A stretch of 64,000 bases of DNA from the NCBI RefSeq assembly GCF_013408655.1, contig NZ_JACCBP010000001.1, positions 3,720,001-3,784,000 on the forward strand, written 5' to 3'. Positions 1 to 9,337 of the stretch are shown piece after piece. The translations under genes and the position numbers were made by a program. The stretch's first letter is position 1; each line of letters starts with the position of its first letter. A model generated the notes under the pieces. That model did no database searches. It was not told the DNA's origin and saw nothing but the letters and a program-made list of their open reading frames with translations. Source of the DNA: Pigmentiphaga litoralis. GTDB taxonomy: Bacteria > Pseudomonadota > Gammaproteobacteria > Burkholderiales > Burkholderiaceae_B.

Positions 1-46
1 CGGCTCCTAAAAAGTATGCGAAATGAATGGGGTTCAGACAGCGGGG

Positions 47-760
47 TCAGGCAGCGGCTTCGGCCAGCCCGATCAGCGCCGACAGTTGTTCCGGATGCGC
101 CAGCAGATCACGGCTGTCGCCAGACCAGCTGACGCGGCCACGATCCAGCACGGTCGCGCGCTCGGTCAGTTCCAGCGCCAGCGCCGCATGCTGCTCGACC
201 AGCACAATGCCCAGTTCGCCTTCCTGATGCAGGCGGCGAAAGGCATCGACCAGCCCATCGACAATGATCGGCGCCAGGCCTTCGAAAGGCTCATCCAGCA
301 GCAGCACCGCCGGGTTGCCGATCAGCGCACGGCCGATCGCCAGCATCTGCTGTTCCCCGCCCGACAACTGGTTGCCCATGTTGCGGCGGCGTTCGTACAG
401 ACGCGGGAACAGGTCATAGATGCGTTCCAGCGTCCATGATCCCGCTCGGGTCGCGACCACCAGGTTTTCTTCCACGCTGAGCGACGGAAATATTTCCCGT
501 TCCTGCGACACCAGGCCCAGACCGCGCCGCGCCCGCACATGGCTGGGCCACTTGCCGATGTCTTCGCCGCGATAGCGCACGGTACCGCTGCGCACGTCGG
601 TCAAGCCCATCAGTGTACTGATCAACGTGGATTTTCCCACGCCATTGCGACCCAGCAGCGCGACAGCCTCGCCCTGGCCGACGCGGAACGACACGCCTTC
701 CAGGATGGCGATGTCGCCATAGCCGGCAAACACGTCATCGACAGTCAACAGATCGTTCAT
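47..760 (-). CDS. livF: Branched-chain amino acid-type ABC transporter ATPase, LivF-like
   Basis: Second ATP-binding subunit of a LivHMGF-type importer; it hydrolyses ATP at the inner face of the membrane to drive uptake of amino acids or amino-acid-like amides and acids. The 237-residue protein has Walker A (GRNGVGKS, ~37-44), the ABC signature LSGGEQ (~132-137) and Walker B VLLLDEP (~152-158), and its size is normal for LivF. It is the last gene of a five-gene minus-strand operon; its ATG overlaps the end of the livG-like gene by 4 nt, so translation is probably coupled. The family call is firm. The substrate is not readable from the ATPase; the binding protein is the better guide. Confidence 0.93.
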   Translation of the reverse strand: MNDLLTVDDVFAGYGDIAILEGVSFRVGQGEAVALLGRNGVGKSTLISTLMGLTDVRSGTVRYRGEDIGKWPSHVRARRGLGLVSQEREIFPSLSVEENLVVATRAGSWTLERIYDLFPRLYERRRNMGNQLSGGEQQMLAIGRALIGNPAVLLLDEPFEGLAPIIVDGLVDAFRRLHQEGELGIVLVEQHAALALELTERATVLDRGRVSWSGDSRDLLAHPEQLSALIGLAEAAA

Positions 761-1509
761 GGATGACGTCCTCCGCCCAGGTACACATCGCGCACCAGCT
801 TGCTGCTGCGCACTTCGTCGACCGGCCCTTCCAGCAGCACCGCGCCTTCCACCAGCACGGTGATCTGCTTGGCAAAACGGAAGACCAGCTCCATGTCATG
901 TTCGATGACCAGCGTGGCCACATCGGGCGGCAGGCGTTCCAGCAGTTCGAACAGACGTTTGCCTTCGGTGGACGGCACGCCTGCCACCGGTTCGTCCAGC
1001 AACAGCACCTTGGGCCGCAAGGCCAGCGCCAGTGCAATCTCGACCAGCCGGCGTTGCCCGTAGGCCAGGTCGTTGACGGTGCGACCGACCAAGTCGATCA
1101 GGCCAAGCGAGCTCAACAGTTGCGCGGCCTCGTCCATCAGTTCCGGCCGATGCTGCAACGGCCGCCCCATGCTGCCGTCCACGCCATGCGCCGCGGCCAG
1201 CGCCAGACCCACGTTTTCGCCCACGGTCAGCTTGCCGAACAGGGAATTGATCTGGAAGGTGCGGCCCAGACCCAGCTTGACGCGGCGCTCGGGCGTGCGG
1301 CCGGTCAGCAGCTCGCCGCCCAGCCACATCTTGCCGCTGCTGGGCGGAACCAGCCCGGTGATCAAGTGCACCAGCGTGCTCTTGCCCGCACCGTTGGGGC
1401 CGATCAGCGCATGACGCGCGCCGGGCTGCAGTTCCAGGTTGACGTCGCGGGTAACATGCAGCGCGCCGTAGCGTTTGTTGATGCCTTGCAGTTGCAGCGC
1501 CGGGGTCAT
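757..1509 (-). CDS. livG: Branched-chain amino acid-type ABC transporter ATPase, LivG-like
   Basis: First ATPase of the same importer. The 250-residue reading that starts MTPALQLQGINK has Walker A GPNGAGKS (~37-44), a signature-like LAYGQRR (~148-154, where LSYGQQR is more usual) and Walker B KVLLLDEP (~167-174). I chose the ATG at 1509 because it overlaps the livM stop as ATGA; longer upstream readings run into livM in another frame. It is shorter than E. coli LivG only within normal family variation. Its role follows from family and operon position between livM and livF. Confidence 0.92.
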   Translation of the reverse strand: MTPALQLQGINKRYGALHVTRDVNLELQPGARHALIGPNGAGKSTLVHLITGLVPPSSGKMWLGGELLTGRTPERRVKLGLGRTFQINSLFGKLTVGENVGLALAAAHGVDGSMGRPLQHRPELMDEAAQLLSSLGLIDLVGRTVNDLAYGQRRLVEIALALALRPKVLLLDEPVAGVPSTEGKRLFELLERLPPDVATLVIEHDMELVFRFAKQITVLVEGAVLLEGPVDEVRSSKLVRDVYLGGGRHP

Positions 1510-2471
1510 GCCTTCGTCCTCTGGAAGCGTTCGGTCCAGCCGCTCAAGCCGCGGGGCGCATACCGCACCACCAGGATCAACAGCACGCCCAGTGCGGCCA
1601 GCCAGTTGGTCGGATCGATCGCGGCCGCGCGGTCGGACAACAGCACGAAGATGATCGCGCCAAAGAACGCGCCATACAGCCGTCCGGTACCGCCCAGCGC
1701 CAGCATGACCAGCACATTGGCCGAGAGCGTAAACGACAAGGTGTCGAGCCCGACGATGCGATTGATCTGCGCCGACAAGGCGCCCGCCACCCCGGCGATG
1801 GCGGCAGACAGCGCATACACCGCCAGCAGCCGCGCCCGCACCGGCACGCCCAGCATGCGCATGCGCACGGGATTCTCGCGAATGCCCTGCACGGTCAGGC
1901 CGAAGGGCGAGTTCACGATCCACATGAGCAGCGCGTAGACCAGCACCAGCACCACGCCCGCGTACAGGAAGCCGACCTTGCCATACACATCGAACTCGAA
2001 CAGCCCGAGCACCGACGACACCGAATAGCCGGTCAGGCCATCGTCGCCTGCAGTCACGGTCTTGGCCACGTTGGCCAGTTCCAGCAACACGGTGGCGACC
2101 GTCAGCGTCAGCATGATCTGCGTCAGCCCCTGCGTGCGCAGGATCGCCATGCCCGACACCAGTCCCACCAGCGCCGCGACCGCCGCGGCCACCAGCAGCC
2201 CGGTCAGGGGTTCGGGGCTGACATGCAGGGCGAACAGCCCGGCGGCATACGCACCCACGCCAAAGAAGGCGGCATGTCCCAGCGATTCGATACCGCCATA
2301 GCCCAGGGACAAATCCAGCGACAGTGCAAAAATGATCATGATCAATACCGTGGTCGCAAGGACCAGGTACAGATCGCCAAGGAACCAGGTCGCGGCCGCA
2401 GCGGCCAGCAGGCCGAGATCGACCCACGTGAACCGTTGCCGCCGGAACGACCGGGCGGTGACGTCAGGCAT
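1506..2471 (-). CDS. livM: Branched-chain amino acid-type ABC permease, LivM-like
   Basis: Inner-membrane permease subunit, 321 residues, with about nine hydrophobic segments and the LivM-like stretch LGYGGIESLGHAAFFGVGAY near residue 50. The start MPDVTARS at 2471 is preceded by a strong AGGAGG ribosome site 6 nt upstream. An alternative ATG at 2519 (MSALKSAV, 16 residues longer) overlaps the livH stop as ATGA and has a poor ribosome site. Either start leaves the membrane domain intact. It pairs with the LivH-like gene just upstream to form the translocation pore. Confidence 0.92.
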   Translation of the reverse strand: MPDVTARSFRRQRFTWVDLGLLAAAAATWFLGDLYLVLATTVLIMIIFALSLDLSLGYGGIESLGHAAFFGVGAYAAGLFALHVSPEPLTGLLVAAAVAALVGLVSGMAILRTQGLTQIMLTLTVATVLLELANVAKTVTAGDDGLTGYSVSSVLGLFEFDVYGKVGFLYAGVVLVLVYALLMWIVNSPFGLTVQGIRENPVRMRMLGVPVRARLLAVYALSAAIAGVAGALSAQINRIVGLDTLSFTLSANVLVMLALGGTGRLYGAFFGAIIFVLLSDRAAAIDPTNWLAALGVLLILVVRYAPRGLSGWTERFQRTKA

Positions 2472-2515
2472 GGCGCCCTCCTGTCGGATTGAGGGGACTG
2501 CGGACTTGAGCGCGC

Positions 2516-3388
2516 TCATGCCGGCGCCACCAGGCCACGAGGCCGCAAAAGCAGAATGACCAGCACGCTGATGTAGATCACGAAGCCGCCAATGGCTGGC
2601 AGGTAATAGCGCCCCAGCGTATCCAGCACCCCGAGCAGCAAGGCGGCATAGAACGATCCGCGCAGGCTGCCGAGGCCGCCCACCGCCACCACGATCAGCA
2701 CCAGGACCAGGTACTTCAGGCCGTAGTACGGTTCCAGCGGCAACAGTTGCGCGCCCAGGGCGCCGCCCAGCGCGGCCAGGCCGCAACCGATCGCGAACGT
2801 GCTGGCGAACACCACTGGCACGTTGATGCCGACGCAGCGTGCCATGCGCGGATTGTCGACCGATGCCCGCAGGCTGGCGCCGAAGGTGGTGTGTTCCAGG
2901 CTGAACCACAACAGCGCGGCGACGATGCCGCTGACCGCCATCAGAAACACGCGATAGATGGACACGTCGATCGGGCCGAGCTGCCAGTTGCCGGCCAGGG
3001 ACGCCGGCAGGGTCAGGCTCTGGATCTGCGGACCGGCCAGGTTCTTGATGATCGCGGTGGCGATGAAAGCCATCCCGATCGTCATGAGCAGCTGGCCCAG
3101 GTCATTGCTGCGATACACCCACCGGTACAGCGTGCGTTCCAGCAGCGCGCCCACCAGCACGGTCCCGACCACCGCGAGCGGCACGGCGGCGTAGAAGTTC
3201 ACGCCCTGCGCCTGCATCAGGTACAGCGCCAGGTAGCCGCCGATCATCGCGAAGGTCGAGTGGGCAAGGTTGACCACCCGCATGACCCCGAGCGTGATCG
3301 TCAGTCCGACCGAGATGAGGAACAGCGTCATCCCGTAGGCCAGGCTGTCGATCAGCAGCGAGATCAGCGTGGCAAGAGCATTCGGCAT
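2516..3388 (-). CDS. livH: Branched-chain amino acid-type ABC permease, LivH-like
   Basis: Second membrane subunit of the importer, 290 residues, with the family motif AYGMTLFLISVGLTITLGV near the N-terminus (~17-35) and GALLERTLYR around residues 79-88. It lies 9 nt downstream of the binding-protein stop and is followed directly by livM, which is the standard K-H-M-G-F order. Length and topology are typical. The family is certain; the transported substrate is inferred only from the neighbouring binding protein. Confidence 0.93.
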   Translation of the reverse strand: MPNALATLISLLIDSLAYGMTLFLISVGLTITLGVMRVVNLAHSTFAMIGGYLALYLMQAQGVNFYAAVPLAVVGTVLVGALLERTLYRWVYRSNDLGQLLMTIGMAFIATAIIKNLAGPQIQSLTLPASLAGNWQLGPIDVSIYRVFLMAVSGIVAALLWFSLEHTTFGASLRASVDNPRMARCVGINVPVVFASTFAIGCGLAALGGALGAQLLPLEPYYGLKYLVLVLIVVAVGGLGSLRGSFYAALLLGVLDTLGRYYLPAIGGFVIYISVLVILLLRPRGLVAPA

Positions 3389-3397
3389 GGAATCGCC

Positions 3398-4597
3398 TTA
3401 CTTGCGGTTGAGTTCGTGCCAGGGATCCTTGACGGCCGGGAAGGTGCTGAACGCCACATTGCCCAACTTGCCGTCGACCTTCTCGACCTTGCGCATGTAG
3501 ATGTTCTGCACGACTTCACGCGTGTCCGGATCGATCGAGATGGGGCCGCGCGGGCTGTCCCATTTCGCGGTCTTGGCGGCGGCCATGGCCTTGTCGCCGT
3601 CCTTCTTGCCGTCGGTCGCCTTGACCATCTGCGCGATCAGCCGCATGCCGTCATAGGCCGCGACCGACGCAATGCTGGGCAACGCATCGGCGCCGAACTT
3701 CTGCTTGTAGGCGGCCACGAACGACTTGTTGACCGGGTTGTCCAGGTACGGCGTGTAGTGCAGCGCGGTCACCAGGCCCAGAGCGGCATCGCCCACCACC
3801 GGCAGGTCGGATTCCTGCGATTCATTGGTGGCCAGCAGCGTGACGCCCGCCTTGTCGAGGCCGCGATCCTTGAATGCCTTGATGAAGCCGGCCGACATCG
3901 GACCGACCGGCATGAACATGAACACATACTGCACGCCCGCGTCACGCACACGCTGCAGATAGGTCGAGAAATCGGTGGTGCCCAGCGGCACTTTGATCTC
4001 GGCCGCGACCTCGCCGCCCTGCTTCTTGAAGGTGGACCCGAAGGCTTCCAGCGCGTCATAGCCCGGCGCATAGTCGGCGGCCACGATGACCGCTTTCTTG
4101 GCGCCCTGCTGCACGGCCCAGGTCACGAGCGGCACGCTGACAGCCCACTGCGTGAAGCCCAGGCGCACGAAGTACGGCGACTTGTCGGTCACGCTGGACG
4201 TACCGGAGTTCAGCACCACATACGGCGTCTTGGTCTGGTTGACGATGTCAACGGTGCCCAGGACCGTGGGCGTGAACACGCCGCCGATCAGGTATTGCGC
4301 GCGATCCCGCACCGTCAGTTCCTGCGCCAGCTGGCGCGTGCGCTGCGGGCTGGTGCCGGCTTCGTCGCGCGGCAGCACGGTCAGGGTGTGATTGCCGACC
4401 TTGTTGCCATTCTGGGCAAGATACATGTCGACCCCGCGCTGGTACTCCTGGCCCCACCAGGAATAGACACCCGAGAACTGCGACATGAGGCCGATCTTGA
4501 TGTCATCGGCATGGGCGGCGCTTGCGGCGAACAGCGTCGCGCCGGCAAGCAGGCAACGCCCGAGGGCGCGCGGAATGGCGTAAGGAAAGGGGGTCAT
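3398..4597 (-). CDS. Periplasmic substrate-binding protein of the liv-type transporter
   Basis: Type I periplasmic binding protein (LivK/AmiC superfamily), 399 residues, that delivers the ligand to the adjacent LivHM pore. An N-terminal signal peptide (hydrophobic ALGRCLLAGATLFAASAAHA, cleavage probably after AHA near residue 26) precedes DDIKIGLMSQFSG, the usual first beta strand. The ATG at 4597 has AGGAG 8 nt upstream; longer readings lack a ribosome site. It is the first gene of the operon. Members of this branch often bind aromatic acids, amides or urea-type compounds as well as Leu/Ile/Val, so the ligand is left open. Confidence 0.88.
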   Translation of the reverse strand: MTPFPYAIPRALGRCLLAGATLFAASAAHADDIKIGLMSQFSGVYSWWGQEYQRGVDMYLAQNGNKVGNHTLTVLPRDEAGTSPQRTRQLAQELTVRDRAQYLIGGVFTPTVLGTVDIVNQTKTPYVVLNSGTSSVTDKSPYFVRLGFTQWAVSVPLVTWAVQQGAKKAVIVAADYAPGYDALEAFGSTFKKQGGEVAAEIKVPLGTTDFSTYLQRVRDAGVQYVFMFMPVGPMSAGFIKAFKDRGLDKAGVTLLATNESQESDLPVVGDAALGLVTALHYTPYLDNPVNKSFVAAYKQKFGADALPSIASVAAYDGMRLIAQMVKATDGKKDGDKAMAAAKTAKWDSPRGPISIDPDTREVVQNIYMRKVEKVDGKLGNVAFSTFPAVKDPWHELNRK

Positions 4598-4764
4598 GGT
4601 CGTCTCCTGTGACGCTCTCTGGCATCGTTGGCGGGGGTGCACGAGGGTGTCACCATCCGCCGTCAGCATGCCAGCACGCCGCGGCGTCAGCCAATGCCAA
4701 AGCAGAGGCGAGCAATGCGTTTTGCTTATACCCCTCGTTTTCCCCGCCGCGCGGCGGAGGGGGA

Positions 4765-5991
4765 TTACCCTAGGTCGGCAGCGGTATCGCGCAGGGCATC
4801 GAGCAAGAAGGCAACGCCCGGGGACGGCAAGTAATCGGTGCGCGTGGTGAGCCCGATGGCGCGCGTCGTCATGCGCACGGTCACGGGCAGCAGCGCCAGC
4901 AGACCCGCCTTGACCTCGCGGCTGATCTGCCGCGGCGACATCAGCACGACACGATCGCTTTCCATCAGCAGGGCCTGCGTCAGCGCCGGACTGTTGACCT
5001 GCAGCCCGCTGGTGGGCGGCGAGAGGCCGTCGCTATGGAAGGCGCGTTCGAACGCGGACTGCGCCGGGGTATTGGGCATGGGCAGGATCCACGAGGCGTG
5101 GACCAGGTCAGCCAGCCCGCGCAGCATTCTGCCCTGCAAGGGATGTCCCTGCCGCACCACCACCGCCAGCTCGTCGTCAAACAAGGGTTCCTGGTGCAGG
5201 TCGTCGGCGGGCGGCGGCTGGCGCAGTGCGCCGATCACCATGTCCAGCTCGGCATGACGCAGCCGGTGCAGCAGCGTTTCGTACGTGCCGTCGACGATCG
5301 TGACATTGACCGCCGGGTGATTGGCCAGCAGCCGTTCCACCGCACGCGGCACGAACAGGCCGGTGGAAAACGGCAAGGTCCCGATCACCACGCGGCCTTG
5401 CAATTGACCGACGCGCGACGCCAGGTCGGCGCTGGCGCTATCCAGTTCGAACCACAGCAGGCGCGCATGGCGCAGCAGCGCATCGCCGGGTTCGGTCAGG
5501 CGCATGCCCCGCGCGGACCGATGGAACAGCCGCACGCCAGCCAGATGTTCCAGCTGCGCAATGGCTTGGGTGACGGCCGGCTGGCTGATGCCGAGCGCTT
5601 CGGCGCAGCGGCTTTCACTGCCGGCCGCATCCAGGGCCATCAGTATGCTGAGGTGTCGGTAGCCCGCCTGCGTTTCCAGCTGCGATTCGCTGCGGTGATG
5701 CGCCAGCCGATGGCCCGCCGCCAGTTGCGTCACGCCGCGGTCGGCGGCGCGCAGCTGGGCAAAGGCGCGCTTCAGGCGGGCATCCAGCACCTGGCCCAGT
5801 TCGGTCAGTTCCATGCCCCGTGCGCTGCGATCGAACAGCGTCATGTCGAGCAACGCTTCCACGTCCCGCACTGCACGCGCCACCGCAGGTTGCGACAGGA
5901 ACAGCGACGCGGCCGCACGCGCCGTGCTGCCGTGCTCGGCCACGGCACGCACCGCGCGCAGCTTCTTCAAGTGCGGCGTCAGCGTGCGCAT
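4765..5991 (-). CDS. LysR-family regulator with two tandem HTH domains
   Basis: Transcription regulator of 408 residues, about 100 longer than a normal LysR protein. The extra length is a second winged-helix domain. HTH1 spans ~8-66 (SQPAVARAV, then LFDRSARGMELTELG) and HTH2 ~112-170 (SQPAVTQAI, then LFHRSARGMRLTEPG). They align over their whole length and are joined by a ~45-residue linker containing LAHHRSESQLETQ. A normal LysR effector domain follows from about residue 195. The gene lies upstream of the liv operon on the same strand, separated by 167 nt, and may regulate it; target and ligand are unknown. Confidence 0.88.
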   Translation of the reverse strand: MRTLTPHLKKLRAVRAVAEHGSTARAAASLFLSQPAVARAVRDVEALLDMTLFDRSARGMELTELGQVLDARLKRAFAQLRAADRGVTQLAAGHRLAHHRSESQLETQAGYRHLSILMALDAAGSESRCAEALGISQPAVTQAIAQLEHLAGVRLFHRSARGMRLTEPGDALLRHARLLWFELDSASADLASRVGQLQGRVVIGTLPFSTGLFVPRAVERLLANHPAVNVTIVDGTYETLLHRLRHAELDMVIGALRQPPPADDLHQEPLFDDELAVVVRQGHPLQGRMLRGLADLVHASWILPMPNTPAQSAFERAFHSDGLSPPTSGLQVNSPALTQALLMESDRVVLMSPRQISREVKAGLLALLPVTVRMTTRAIGLTTRTDYLPSPGVAFLLDALRDTAADLG

Positions 5992-6195
5992 GAAGGTGGG
6001 CCTGAACGCATCAGCGGCAGGCCTCGGACCACTGCAGCGTCGTGCCGCCGCGTGCGCCTGTCTCGCGCAGTTCGATGTCTTAGCAGCCGGCCGGGTAGTT
6101 GGCGTCGGGTCATGTCAGGAAGCGGCGGAGGGCGTGGGGGCCGATTATAGAGAGGCAGTCGTGCGGGACGGCAGCAGTGGATACCCCCGACGCCA

Positions 6196-6226
6196 TGGTT
6201 GCGGCAGTGGTTGCGGCAATGGTTGC
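6196..6226. repeat. Short 12-bp tandem repeat, 2.6 copies
   Basis: TGGTTGCGGCAG is followed directly by TGGTTGCGGCAA and TGGTTGC. It lies in the 258-nt gap between the start of the double-HTH LysR gene and the end of the M81 peptidase gene. No gene is seen in that gap. The repeat is probably a slippage-prone microsatellite-like tract without known function. Confidence 0.7.
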
Positions 6227-6249
6227 CCGCCTTGCCCTGCGCGGCCTCA

Positions 6250-7695
6250 TTACGGAAGCAATGGCCAACGCGGCCGCCGGATCCGCGTGTAGGTCAGCGT
6301 ATTCCAGTCCGGTGTGGCGACACCCGGCCCGCCCACATAGATCACGCGGCAGGCCAAAGGAGCGAAGGCCGCATGAAAATGCTGCGCGGATTTGACGATC
6401 ACGATGCGCTGCGACGCCAGCGCGCAGCCCATGCCCGTGAACAGGTCCGTATGCATGGCCTGATCGCGCGCCGACACCAGCACGATGCGGATGCCATCCG
6501 CGTGCACCAGGGCCGCATCGCCCAAGGGCACCGGGCTGCCGGTCAGGCCCGTCATCGTGTAGGCGGGGCGCAAGGCTTCCACATGGCAGTGCAGGTCCAC
6601 CGGGTCGCCCGACAAGGGGCCTGTCTTGCCGCCGATGCGCAGAGGCAGGCGCGCGCCCACCCCGGCTTCAAACGCGATGCGCACCGCGCCCGGATCCCAC
6701 AAGGGGCCCAGCGCCACGTCGCGCACGCCGCGCGCCACCAGCCTTTGCAAAATGAAGGTCCCATCACCGGGCGCCCCGCTGCCGGGATTGTCGGGGCGGT
6801 CGGCCATGACCACCAGCCCGGGCGGCGCAGCCAGGGCTTCATCAATGGCATCGTCAACGCTGCGGAAGGCCACCTGCAAGTCGCTGCGCAGCGCAATCAA
6901 TTCGTCGGCCAGTTGGCGCGCGAGGTGCGCCGCCGCTGCGGCGTCACCATCGTGATAGACCAGCACCTTGGTACCCATGTCGGGCACGTCGCCGGTTGCA
7001 AAGCCCTGTATGACCGAGATCGAGATGACGCCGTCCTGCCCTTCGCGCGCCCGAACGCGCGCCATATAGCCCTGCGCCGGTTCGCGCGTCGTGTGCATCG
7101 GCACGATCATGGCGCAATCGACCACGGCCGGGCACGCATGCAACCGCCCTTCATACAGGTCGATGCACCGGTCCACCAATTCTTCAGCCCGCTCAAGAAT
7201 GTCAGTGTGCGGATATTCCTTGAATGCGATCAGCAGATCCGCCTGCGCCACCATCGCGTCGCTCAAGTGCGCATGCGGATCCAGCGTCGCGCCGACGATC
7301 ACCCCGGGGCCGACCCGCTCGCGCACGCGCCGCAGCAGATCGCCTTCGCAATCTTCATAGCCATCGGCCACCATGGCACCGTGCAGGCCCAGCAGCACCA
7401 TGTCCACGGGCAAGGCCGCATCCAGATCCGCCAGCAGTTCATCGCGCAAGCCTTCGTACGCGTCACGGGTAGTGGTGCCGCCCGGCGCAGCCGAAGCGAC
7501 CATGCCTTCGATCACCTGCCAGCCCTCCGCCTTGCCTCGCTGGCGCGCGGCAATCAGCGGGCCGCCAAAGAACGTGACCTCGTCGGGATGCGTACCCGCC
7601 GCGAAATACAGATCCCCGCGATACGACGCCGCGCCCGTAGGCAAAGGCGAGAACGTATTGGTTTCCGCGCCAAGCGCGGCGACAAAAAGTTTCAT
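6250..7695 (-). CDS. M81 family metallopeptidase (MlrC/microcystinase-like)
   Basis: Predicted zinc-type hydrolase of 481 residues. The N-terminal M81 domain begins KLFVAALGAETNTFSPLP and contains GLHGAMVADGYEDCEGDLL and the His-rich GATLDPHAHLSDAM; the C-terminal MlrC domain starts near residue 300. Founding members cleave linearised microcystin peptides, but the family is common in soil Betaproteobacteria beside amide and peptide catabolic genes and most members have unknown substrates. The start at 7695 gives the classic KLFVAA beginning; upstream codons extend into the divergent MFS gene. It may act in the cytoplasm, since no signal peptide is seen. Confidence 0.85.
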   Translation of the reverse strand: MKLFVAALGAETNTFSPLPTGAASYRGDLYFAAGTHPDEVTFFGGPLIAARQRGKAEGWQVIEGMVASAAPGGTTTRDAYEGLRDELLADLDAALPVDMVLLGLHGAMVADGYEDCEGDLLRRVRERVGPGVIVGATLDPHAHLSDAMVAQADLLIAFKEYPHTDILERAEELVDRCIDLYEGRLHACPAVVDCAMIVPMHTTREPAQGYMARVRAREGQDGVISISVIQGFATGDVPDMGTKVLVYHDGDAAAAAHLARQLADELIALRSDLQVAFRSVDDAIDEALAAPPGLVVMADRPDNPGSGAPGDGTFILQRLVARGVRDVALGPLWDPGAVRIAFEAGVGARLPLRIGGKTGPLSGDPVDLHCHVEALRPAYTMTGLTGSPVPLGDAALVHADGIRIVLVSARDQAMHTDLFTGMGCALASQRIVIVKSAQHFHAAFAPLACRVIYVGGPGVATPDWNTLTYTRIRRPRWPLLP

Positions 7696-7741
7696 GGAAG
7701 GCGCCGGGAGAGTTCGGCGGATTGTCGCAGATCCGGCCAAC

Positions 7742-7762
7742 TTGTACGGCCGGACATACAAT
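7742..7762 (+). promoter_or_regulatory. Inverted repeat overlapping a TACAAT box in front of the MFS gene
   Basis: TTGTA (7742-7746) and TACAA (7757-7761) form an inverted repeat with a 10-nt spacer; the right arm is part of TACAAT, a plausible -10 hexamer. It lies 58 nt before the MFS start, in the 125-nt divergent region with the M81 gene. It could be an operator for an unlinked regulator. No matching -35 box is obvious, so this is a weak call. Confidence 0.3.
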
Positions 7763-7820
7763 GTCGCCTTTGCGCGCCGGCATGCCCCTCCCCGCCAGCC
7801 GTCTTCCGCCCCGAGACCCC

Positions 7821-9218
7821 ATGACTTCTTCTTCGCCACAGAAAGCCTTGCTGTGGATCGTTGCGTCTGCCTTCTTCATGCAGACCCTGGACACCACCAT
7901 CGTCAACACGGCGCTGCCCGCCATGGCGCAGAACCTGGGTGTGTCCCCCTTGTCGATGCAACCGGTGATCGTGGCCTACAGCCTGACCATGGCCATGCTG
8001 ATCCCGGCGTCAGGCTGGCTGGCCGACCGCTTCGGCACCCGCCAGGTCTACTTCTACGCCATTCTGATCTTCGTGCTGGGCTCGGTGTTCTGTGCGGCCG
8101 CCGGGTCCCTGAACCAGCTGATCGCGGCCCGGGTCATCCAGGGCATCGGCGGGTCGATGCTATTGCCGATCGGCCGGCTGGCCGTGCTGCGCAGCGTATC
8201 AAGCGAGCAATACATCACCGCCCTGTCCTTCATTTCCATTGCCGGCCAGGTCGGCCCGCTATTCGGTCCCACCCTCGGCGGCTTCCTGGTGCAGGCCGTG
8301 TCGTGGCACTGGATCTTCCTGATCAACGTGCCGATCGGCATCGTCGGCCTGCTGGCCGTGCGGCGCTATCTCAAGTCCGATGCCCTGCCCGACCCCCTGC
8401 CCTTCGACATCGTCGGGTGTGTGTTGCTGTCCGTGTGCATGGTCGCGTTCTCGCTCGCCATGGACGCGCCGCCTGATGCGCAGCGCGCGCTGTGGTGGAC
8501 GGTCGGCATCGGCATCAGCGCTGCGTCGGCGCTGCTGTATGTGGCCCATGCCAAGCGCCGGCCGCATCCCCTTTTCCGTTTGGGCCTGTTCCGGGAACCC
8601 AACTTTTCGGTCGGCCTGATCGGCAACCTGGTGTGCCGGATCGGTTGCGCCGCGGTGCCATTCCTGTTGCCCCTGCTGATGCAATTGCAGCTGGGTTACT
8701 CGCCCTTGCAATCCGGCCTGATGATGCTGCCCGCCGCGATCGCCGGTGTCATTGCCAAGCCCTGCATCGGCCCCCTGGTGCGCCGCTACGGATATGAAAC
8801 CTTCCTGCTCGTGAACACGCTGGTGACCGGCGTGGCCATCATGTCCTTCGCCGCCATTTCGCCCGGCTGGCCACTCGCGCTGGAAGTGCTGCAGCTCGCC
8901 ATTTTCGGCGCCGCCAATTCCATGCAGTTCGCGGCCATGAACAGCGTCACGCTCAAGGGCCTGAAGCCGCACGATGCCGGCGCGGGCAATAGCCTGTTTT
9001 CGATGGTGCAGATGCTGGCCGTGGGCCTGGGTGTGACGCTGGGCGGCGGCCTGGTCGCGCTGTTTTCAGGCCAGCCGACCGGCACCGGCGCGGGCTTTGC
9101 GCTGACGTTCCTGGTGGTCGGCGCGATCACGCTGGTGTCGGCATGGATCTTCCGCAAGCTGGATCCCGCCACGACAACCAAGCCCGCGCCGGATGCGCGC
9201 AGCGCGGGGGCGCGGTAG
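7821..9218 (+). CDS. MFS efflux transporter, DHA2 (EmrB/QacA) family
   Basis: Proton-driven multidrug exporter of the inner membrane, 465 residues with about 14 hydrophobic segments. Motifs include LDTTIVNTALPAMA in TM1 (motif D1, ~20-33) and GWLADRFGTRQVY in the first cytoplasmic loop (motif A, ~61-73). The start MTSSSPQ at 7821 sits just before TM1. An in-frame ATG at 7782 would add 13 residues of no clear character. Divergent from the M81 peptidase. No regulator gene lies next to it, and the exported compound is unknown. Confidence 0.88.
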   Translation: MTSSSPQKALLWIVASAFFMQTLDTTIVNTALPAMAQNLGVSPLSMQPVIVAYSLTMAMLIPASGWLADRFGTRQVYFYAILIFVLGSVFCAAAGSLNQLIAARVIQGIGGSMLLPIGRLAVLRSVSSEQYITALSFISIAGQVGPLFGPTLGGFLVQAVSWHWIFLINVPIGIVGLLAVRRYLKSDALPDPLPFDIVGCVLLSVCMVAFSLAMDAPPDAQRALWWTVGIGISAASALLYVAHAKRRPHPLFRLGLFREPNFSVGLIGNLVCRIGCAAVPFLLPLLMQLQLGYSPLQSGLMMLPAAIAGVIAKPCIGPLVRRYGYETFLLVNTLVTGVAIMSFAAISPGWPLALEVLQLAIFGAANSMQFAAMNSVTLKGLKPHDAGAGNSLFSMVQMLAVGLGVTLGGGLVALFSGQPTGTGAGFALTFLVVGAITLVSAWIFRKLDPATTTKPAPDARSAGAR

Positions 9219-9312
9219 GACAAATTGAACGCACTGCGGATTGACCGCCACTGAACAAGCTGATGAAGTTGCCGCATACCAGTGGGACGCGCTGCACCGT
9301 GGTTGCGTAGAC

Positions 9313-9328
9313 ATACAATTTTTTGTAT
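9313..9328 (+). promoter_or_regulatory. Palindromic operator of the higBA-like locus
   Basis: ATACAA and TTGTAT are perfect inverted arms separated by TTTT, ending 9 nt before the toxin ATG. Toxin-antitoxin operons of this type are normally autorepressed by the XRE antitoxin at such palindromes overlapping the promoter. The binding role is inferred; the palindrome itself is directly visible. Confidence 0.6.
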
Positions 9329-9337
9329 ATTTCAGGC

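Noticed and set aside
1..46. Sequence after the livF stop
   Set aside because: Too short to hold a gene; no hairpin or promoter motif recognised.
2747..4612. 621-codon open frame on the plus strand
   Set aside because: Antisense to livH and the binding-protein gene; the translation is His/Arg/Gln-rich without any domain.
6196..6226. Short repeats considered as a CRISPR trace
   Set aside because: Units are 12 bp, directly adjacent and without spacers; no cas genes in the window.
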